DNA from: Ianthella basta
Taxonomy: Eukaryota; Porifera; Demospongiae; Verongiida; Ianthellidae
Direction: 5' to 3'
Assembly (NCBI GenBank): GCA_964019415.1
Contig: OZ025883.1
Location: 3,223,586-3,287,585 of the forward strand
Length of the DNA stretch: 64,000 nt
Position numbers and translations under genes: made by a program. Positions 58,204-64,000 of the stretch are shown here, piece after piece. Positions within the stretch are counted from its first letter, which is position 1, and each line of letters starts with the position of its first letter. A model generated the notes under the pieces. The model was not told where the DNA came from and made no database searches. It worked only from the letters and a program-made list of their open reading frames with translations.

Positions 58204-58328
58204 CACTGTAAAAACAGTGGTGGTTTCAGGCCATGGCCACCAGTGGTGGTTCTCAGGGACAGGAAGTGGTTTCAAACAACCACTGTAACACACCAGTGGT
58301 GGTCTGGATCCAACACTGTTTTACAGTG
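58204..58328. mobile_element. 125-bp MITE with TA target duplication
   Basis: It begins CACTGTAAAAACAGTGGTGG and ends CCAACACTGTTTTACAGTG, flanked by TA at 58202-58203 and 58329-58330. Copy A of the surrounding duplication has a single TA at this place (55984-55985), so the insertion is documented by an empty site. It has internal ACCAGTGGTGG repeats and no coding capacity. Confidence 0.9.
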
Positions 58329-58511
58329 TACATCAGCACAAACATTGTACACTTCACTGTCAACACTTGGGAAGTTCAAATTAACTCCCTATATCCAGGA
58401 TGCAAATGGCTTATACAGTGTACAGAGTGCAGCTGTACATGCGCCATGGTGCACACCAGACTGCAATTTCTGGCTATTCAGGCTTTCCTCATTAGTGCTT
58501 CAGTCATGTAC

Positions 58512-58669
58512 AGCAGATTTATGCAACCTTGCAACAGTTCCCACACCACAGGCAGTCGTTACCTAGGATATGGACTGGTACTGTACATACCTATTATATG
58601 TCACCCTGTTCTATCCTAGGTAACGACTACCCTGGTATGGGAACTGTTGCAAGGTTGCATAAATCCGCT
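58512..58669. mobile_element. 158-bp fold-back element with GTAC target duplication
   Basis: It begins AGCAGATTTATGCAACC and ends GGTTGCATAAATCCGCT; the arms pair for roughly 60 bp through AACAGTTCCCA, GTCGTTACC and TAGGA. GTAC flanks both sides (58508-58511, 58670-58673), and copy A has one GTAC (56184-56187). Confidence 0.88.
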
Positions 58670-59678
58670 GTACATGGATGTATGCATGCAGCATAGTGGT
58701 ATATATGTACATGGGAACATGTAGCTGGAATAGGTATATGCATGCAATAGGATAGTCTCCTGTGGCAACCCTTGTTATTGCACACTCACATGTACAATTG
58801 CACTATAATATGCAGGCGGAGAAACAGGGGATGGTAGCAAGATCGCAATTGCAGCAAATATTGGCAGATGTAGGGATGGTGAAAACATATTCAAAGTCAG
58901 CGCATGTTAATGACCTGGGTTTTGCATGGACCGGCCCTCCTCCTTGTTTCTGCGGATTTCCACCAGGTGGTTTTATCTTGCAGGTACACACTGCACCATC
59001 CCTACATCTGCCCTTGTCTTTGGAGGAAACATTTTTACACACCCTTTGCATTGATGGTATCTTCTAGTCAAGGGAAGGAGAGATTTGTGCTGCCTAGCGT
59101 CGGAGAGACAGCCAAAAACCACTAGATTTCGATTTTTAATGCGCTATCTTCTTATTTCAACGCACTGTATTACCTGTTACATGGCACTTGATCACCTTTC
59201 CTGCTGTAAGTGCCTGTTGGTCTGTGTTACATTTTATCATACTCATTCGAGTGTTGATGGGCTTAGAATTGCTCCAAAAGTACTCACAGAACATCTAGAT
59301 TTCAAACATTTTTCTGGGGGGGGGGGGGGAGGGGGCATGCCCCCAGCCCCCTAGTTTGCGTCACGTCATCTATGGCCTGACCGGTTTTTATCTTGGTGCT
59401 ACAGCCCTGCTTTCTAGTCTTTTGCGGACGGTCCGTCCCCTTCCGCGTCTCTGGGGGCTTACGTGACGGTCTAGCAAGCCAGACTAGACGTCAACGGCCA
59501 TAGTTATGCGGAAAGAGTTTGCAAACGGCCCGCATCCATATACGGATAGAGACGTTATATTAATTTTATATAGCTAGGTCTACACTGTCTCCACACGCAC
59601 GGGGTATGGTCTCTATAATTATATGAGGCCTTTTGTTTGTTGGGTGTTGATAGCGATTCCAAACCGATTCCCGTTCCA

Positions 59679-60061
59679 AATATTACACCAACCAGCCTCC
59701 TACACCAATGGTGTCTCAGGAGGCTGGGGGGCATCACGCCCTATTAATGGCAACCAGTGATCACAGCCTTCCCTCGCTAGTCATCCTACAAAGATGGTAG
59801 AGCCACAGACAGCTGTTTCGCCCTAGTTGGGGCTCATCAGTGTGGCGTACTGAAGGATGGTAGGATGACTAGCTACTCTTGTGTCCACCACTAGTGAAAC
59901 ACTTGTGGTTTCGACAAGAGCGAATACTAATTGGGGGAAGGCTGTAAGTCATTTACAAAAGCGTGACTTGGCGCAAGGTTGTTCAGAGGACATTAATAGG
60001 GCGTGATGCCCCCCAGCCTCCTGAGACACCATTGGTGTAGGAGGCTGGTTGGTGTAATATT
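59679..60061. mobile_element. 383-bp element with perfect 70-bp inverted repeats, carrying a hammerhead ribozyme
   Basis: The left arm 59679-59748 and right arm 59992-60061 are exact reverse complements, beginning AATATTACACCAACC. The interior holds the ribozyme (59777-59872) and no ORF. A GGAAGGCTGT word occurs in both halves, suggesting the inverted structure once reached further inward. A tail shared with the 42.4-kb and 25.4-kb repeats starts 22 bp beyond the right end. Confidence 0.85.
59777..59872 (-). ncRNA. Hammerhead ribozyme (type I, short stem III)
   Basis: Read on the minus strand, all core nucleotides are present: CTGATGA (59840-59834), stem II GCCC/GGGC with loop CAACTA (59833-59820), GAAA (59819-59816), then self-complementary ACAGCTGT and C17. 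The predicted cut falls after GUC, between 59808 and 59807. Stem I is GCCACA (59846-59841) with TGTGGC (59807-59802). Beyond an internal loop, a 13-bp outer stem joins CTAGTCATCCTAC (59872-59860) and its complement (59789-59777). Stem III of 4 bp without a loop is the form known from Penelope-like elements and animal retrozymes, which cleave best as dimers. Activity is inferred from structure. Confidence 0.85.
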
Positions 60062-60082
60062 CCCAGTGATTAATCTCTGTCA

Positions 60083-60130
60083 ACCCTTTCTGATGCCTGA
60101 GCCAGCTGAGAAGCCCTCACTTCATACTAC
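60083..60130 (+). repeat. End fragment of the 25.4/42.5-kb repeat family
   Basis: CAACCCTTTCTGATGCCTGA then GCCAGCTGAGAAGCCCTCAC and TTCATACT are identical to the sequence at 42578-42625 and the complement of the left flank at 25.37 kb. Confidence 0.9.
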
Positions 60131-60979
60131 TTCCAGCAATTTATGTAGCTATGGAAATAGCTATATTGAATTCTAGATGCTAGCTCAGTTACTGCAAGCA
60201 GTGAGTGTGTGGGTGGGAGAAGGGGAGGGGGTATATGAGTGTATATACGTAGCTATTTTATGCTTGCAGTTTGGTAGCTATCTAAGGCTTCTTTTGTAGG
60301 AAAATTCTCAGGTGTAATATTCCAAACATTTGCGGCGGGCATGCCCCCACCTCCCAGGATGGGGTAGGTCAACACTTTTTGCACATTATTATACTTCTGC
60401 CAGACCAATGCTAGGTACATCCCGACACCCTTGCATGCCAGCAATTTAATTTTTCTGCCTTGTACTTCTTATCCAGTCAACCCTGCAACTCTACAAGTGG
60501 CCCTAGCCTGAACTGCAGTCTGCTGGTTATAGAGTTGGGCATGCATGCAGATCAGATCATGCACTACAATGTTATTATTATGAATTGTAAAATTAGTACT
60601 ACGTTATAAAATAGAACTTTGTAGGATCTCTTGTACGCAAGCCCCATATACATCTATTGTGATGGTGTATCATCACAGTATGCATCAATAGTCTTATTCC
60701 TACGGATGCTGATTCTGCAAAAAGTGAAATTCTGCCCAGCTAGATCCTCTAAGTCTTGGAGGATCTATGCAAGGCAGAGAGAAAGTAGATTCAAGTGAAA
60801 CTACTAAACCATCATTCACTTCTGTGGCACAGTCAATGAAAAACGTCGTTGTGTCTTGTTGAGAGCTTCAATTTGAGCCATAACCCGTCCGAATCAGTCC
60901 AGAAACGGCCAAGATACGGTGCTACGAGGCGCAGCTCGCGAGCCACGAGTTCGGTACGTGTTTTCGCAGGAAGTATCTA
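60131..60979. other. Spacer without a recognised gene
   Basis: The open frames are short; I see no repeat or RNA gene. Confidence 0.35.
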
Positions 60980-61772
60980 CCATAATTATGCGCTTTAATT
61001 TTCGCGGGGTTTATATTTCGCGGTTTTGCAATTTTCGCGGTTTTCGCGTTTTTAAATTCGCGGATGCTGGGTCAGTGGTGTTGAAATATTCGCGGGTAAA
61101 ATATTCGCGGATGTTTTTCGACATGTTGTTCTAGTGCCAGTGGGCGTCCCAATGCTTGCACAGGCAGTTTTTCCACGGATTTACCATGCCCTTTTCTTTT
61201 CGGCTGGCCAATTCAGCGCAATACGTCTTCTTCCGCCCTCTCACTGTGCTCTCCTTCAACTCTAAGCCTTGCTTTGTCTCTAAATCACGTAAGGCTGCTG
61301 CAATGCCATTTTCAGCGGTATACCTGGCGATTTTTGCTTTCTGGGTCTCAGTGGTGGTCTTGTCATATTGGCCCCTTTTCATCGACCCCATGGCCACCGA
61401 TCCGCTTTGCAGCAGCTGCATCCACGAGCGTAGTGATCTCGACTTCTTCTGTACAGCCTTCGCCGTTGATAGAGGAACAATCTTGTCCAACTCTGGAACG
61501 ATGTCGCGCTGGGGTACCAAGTAAGGACGAATAGACATGTTTGTCGGCTGCAAGAACAACGGGTCGGGAACAAAGGAACTAGCGAAGCGAGTTTGCCCCG
61601 TAGCTGATTATCGCCATTTTTGTTACGCATGACGTCAATGATTGGCTCGAGCTGTGTACGTCCATTTACCATGATGTCCAAATATTCGCGGACGAAATAT
61701 TCGCGGATGGCTGCTGATCCGCGAAAACCGCGAACATTAATTTAAACCCCGCGAAAATTAAAGCGCATACGG
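60980..61772. mobile_element. Pogo-like DNA transposon fragment with long TIRs
   Basis: The ends CCATAATTATGCGCTTTAAT and AATTAAAGCGCATACGG are inverted repeats that continue through TTTCGCGGGGTTTA and several ATATTCGCGG words. TA flanks both sides (60978-60979, 61773-61774). The interior has one short minus-strand ORF and no DDE domain, so the element is non-autonomous. Confidence 0.8.
61131..61559 (-). CDS. Transposon helix-turn-helix protein, truncated
   Basis: A 142-codon frame with KRGQYDKTTTETQKAKIARY, TAENGIAAALRDLE and LKESTVRGRKKTYCAEL, the pattern of the psq/CENP-B-like N-terminal DNA-binding region found in pogo/Tigger-type transposases and in many invertebrate repeat ORFs. It would bind the element's terminal repeats. 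The catalytic DDE part is missing, so it cannot transpose alone. The start is uncertain; the frame is open slightly further upstream. Confidence 0.6.
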   Translation of the reverse strand: MFLQPTNMSIRPYLVPQRDIVPELDKIVPLSTAKAVQKKSRSLRSWMQLLQSGSVAMGSMKRGQYDKTTTETQKAKIARYTAENGIAAALRDLETKQGLELKESTVRGRKKTYCAELASRKEKGMVNPWKNCLCKHWDAHWH

Positions 61773-61982
61773 TACTTTCTTATTAAGTCAAAGGCGGTAC
61801 AACAGTAACGTCACCTATCCGGTTAAATGGAGAGCGGAGTGTCAATTTCGATGAAATAAAGACCGTTGTACTCACAAAGAAACGTACTGTGCAGTAATAC
61901 GGTGAATGAGAAGTCGAATCGTTCGAAATCTGGATTGGAATCGCTAGTGTTGACACAGTGCGCCTACCGGTATCTTCCCTCC

Positions 61983-62979
61983 ATGGCGGAGGAAGCAGTT
62001 GCGAGAAAGTGGGCTGTCGTCGAGAATGTGTTCAAAGCAATCGTCCTGCTGCTGGTGTGGGGTCTGTTGAGCATCCCTGTCGTTGTCTACTACACTTCGA
62101 AGGAGAAGAGCACGTCCCCTGCTTGGCTGGATAATATTTCAGAGCTGCTTCAGTCACTGGAAGGCAACTGCGGCGGCGAATTTAATGGAACTTCAAACGG
62201 AACTGTTGTTGGAAACGTTACACTAGACTGTTTCAGTTACCAAAGCGCTTCGCAGGTAGGCGATTTGCGTGAATGTGGATTGGCGAATGCATGTGTCGGC
62301 CAGATTACCCTTGTTCCTGTTTGGTTCTTCTTTTGCAATAGCGCGATAGTCCTTGGAGCAAGTGCCTGCCGCTCAGCACTGGACTGTGTGCATCTCGCCA
62401 GCCGGGGGAAACTTGGAGCTCAGTGCAACCTTACTATCCATTGCTGAAAGAAATCATCACAGCTTGGGACCCTGAATTGCCTTTCAATTGCTCATCAGCC
62501 TCCTCAGAACTCAACACCATATTGCTAGATATTCAGAGTGTCTTACGTAACTTTGCACCAAACTGTGAAGAGGAAGCAATTCCATTTCTCTGTAGCTACC
62601 TTATGCCAACTTGCAACAATAATGGTGAAGTCATGCATGCTACAGTAGAGGAATGTGAACACATTCGAGATGGTGTCTGTAAAACAGTGTGGGCATTTGC
62701 ATCAACCATGAGGTATGGCGCACTGTTGCCAAACTGCTCCAAACTCCTGAATATTACTGCAGGAAGTCGTTCACATGCTGGGTCTCAAGCAGAACAACTC
62801 ACATGTCACCAGTTGTTTGTGCAAACTGACTGTGTCTGCTTGCCCAGCTGTGGAAAGTTCAAGACAAGGAATGAAATTGAACAGGCATTGGAGGACACCG
62901 CAGTATTTCTGGCTATTATTACCTGCTTTATTTCAACAGTAATTTACATGGCTTTCCTTGTCAAAAGGTGGAAAGCAAT
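61983..62979 (+). CDS. Frizzled-like receptor paralogue, first two exons only
   Basis: Exons 61983-62255 and 62342-62979 join in phase and code a protein closely similar to residues 1-310 of the receptor at 30846: the anchor VFKAIVLLLVWGLLSIPVVV, the CRD with KCLPLSTGLC, FAPNCEEEAIPFLCSYLMPT and CVCLPSCGKF, and TM1 FLAIITCFISTVIYMAFLV. A stretch of about 70 bases from 62021 is identical to that from 30896. The start MAEEAVARKW was chosen by matching MALVRSRLG of the first copy; an in-frame ATG at 61866 lies upstream. A good donor GTGAGT follows 62979, but no third exon is found in the remaining 1 kb, where the first copy's lies 506 bp away. The rest is either beyond the window or lost. Confidence 0.85.
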
Positions 62980-64000
62980 GTGAGTCATATGAGGCACTGG
63001 ACATGCAGAGAGTCTATAGCTTGGTGTGTATGTGCGGCCATGTTGTGGTGTGCGTAGTTCATAATGCTCACTTCACCACTGGCCTGGCCATCTCGGTAGG
63101 GGGACATTGATGTGAGTACACAATTTGTTGTGGTGTAGAATTTGTAATGGAAGCTGCTGTTGTTCCACCACATATGCCACCAAAATGAGTACAAATCTGT
63201 ACATTGTGGATTGTATACGTATTATTATATTTGTACTGTATACATTCTTATAATAACATTATGTTCTTGAACAGCTGGCCAAAGTTTGAACAGATGCTAA
63301 CATAGCAGTGTTATGTCATTGCAGATGTCCTAGTATGCATGGTATTTCCCTTACATCCATTCTGTTTACACTAGCAATGATAACATATCCAGCTCGGCCA
63401 CCAAGCTTTGCGTGACATGATTGCTAAGTAAAAGTTTATCCCCCTGTGTGCAGGCATCTGTCTGGTTCTCTGCCATTTTCGCCTCCCCTATCTTTCCTAC
63501 CATATGTAGTTCAGAACATTGTCTTTCATTTACATAACTATGGTACATAGACCATCTCCATTAGCATTTCAATAGTGCACTGATTTGTGGGTGACCCTGT
63601 ATGGGAGTTTCAAAGAATGCTCTGTATAGAGCATGCCCACATCAGTACTTAAGGAGGGAATGGATCAATGGCTGTTGGCAGTGACCAGTAGTTCAGCTGC
63701 CAAAGGGTCAACTAAAGGTCTGGAGGTCATTGACCCTGGTCCAGTTCACTGCCATTTTTCCACTCCCCCTCTCTTTCCTACCATGTGTAGTTCACAACGT
63801 TGTCTTTCATAAGCGGCAGGATATGAAAGAAATGCCATACAGTGCAGGGATTAGATAACCATCGTGAAAACTGGGTACAAAAAAAGTTAAATGACAGAAA
63901 TAGCTGAACAAAAGACATCCAAATTCTATCACAGAAAGGCATCTTCTCCTATTCAGTGAGCTCTAAAATGCTAGAGTAAGACAGTGGCCTTCTTGATGAC
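62980..64000. other. Intron or flank after the receptor paralogue, nothing recognised
   Basis: No LKYPTVLVLY-like exon 3, repeat or RNA gene is seen. Confidence 0.4.

Larger units (their letters stand above)
58140..59050 (+). repeat. Segmental duplication, copy C (two insertions inside)
   Basis: This is the counterpart of 55921-56600, interrupted by the elements at 58204-58328 and 58512-58669. Confidence 0.8.

Overview
The window is nuclear DNA of an animal. Genes are split by many short GT-AG introns, and the encoded proteins are metazoan: an eIF2-alpha kinase, diacylglycerol lipase, SLC33A1, CTDNEP1, a Frizzled/Smoothened-type receptor and an SLC47/MATE transporter. Compact introns, small intergenic gaps, a divergent Frizzled-like receptor and many small terminal-inverted-repeat elements of the CGCGAAAATTAAAGCG type suggest an early-branching metazoan. 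My best guess is a demosponge; that assignment is inference.

Layout. 858-6991 (+): last ten coding exons of an eIF2-alpha kinase. 9253-17322 (+): complete 13-exon diacylglycerol lipase (874 aa) behind a GC-rich promoter region. 18186-22528 (-): complete SLC33A1-like acetyl-CoA transporter, convergent with the lipase. 22811-30570 (+): complete CTDNEP1/Dullard phosphatase, divergent from SLC33A1 across only 282 bp. 30846-33922 (+): complete Frizzled-like receptor with cysteine-rich domain and 7TM (595 aa). 36985-40019 (-): MATE exporter. 61983-62979 (+): first two exons of a close paralogue of the Frizzled-like receptor. All exon phases were checked by hand and close, except at the last SLC33A1 junction.

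40-61.8 kb is accessory DNA. It holds three long LINE coding regions (43.6-46.7 kb +, 47.7-51.3 kb -, 52.1-55.6 kb -), a proline/histidine-coding minisatellite with an inverted duplication, several fold-back elements, a segmental duplication (55.9-56.6 vs 58.1-59.05 kb) carrying two later insertions with visible target-site duplications, and a pogo-like element with a helix-turn-helix ORF (60980-61772).

The most notable item is a near-canonical hammerhead ribozyme on the minus strand at 59777-59872, inside a 383-bp element bounded by perfect 70-bp inverted repeats. A decayed relative lies at 42906-43075. Both sit next to copies of one other repeat family (25.4, 42.4-42.6, 60.1 kb), which includes a perfect 94-bp palindrome. 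This fits a retrozyme or Penelope-like family and deserves follow-up. A second fold-back family (GGTGTCT..ATTTAGARCAC arms) recurs at 28.5, 47.6 and 51.7 kb.

The host genes do not form an operon. Two are linked to membrane lipid signalling and the ER/nuclear envelope (DAGL, CTDNEP1), one to ER acetyl-CoA import (SLC33A1) and one to translational stress (eIF2-alpha kinase); I infer no joint pathway.
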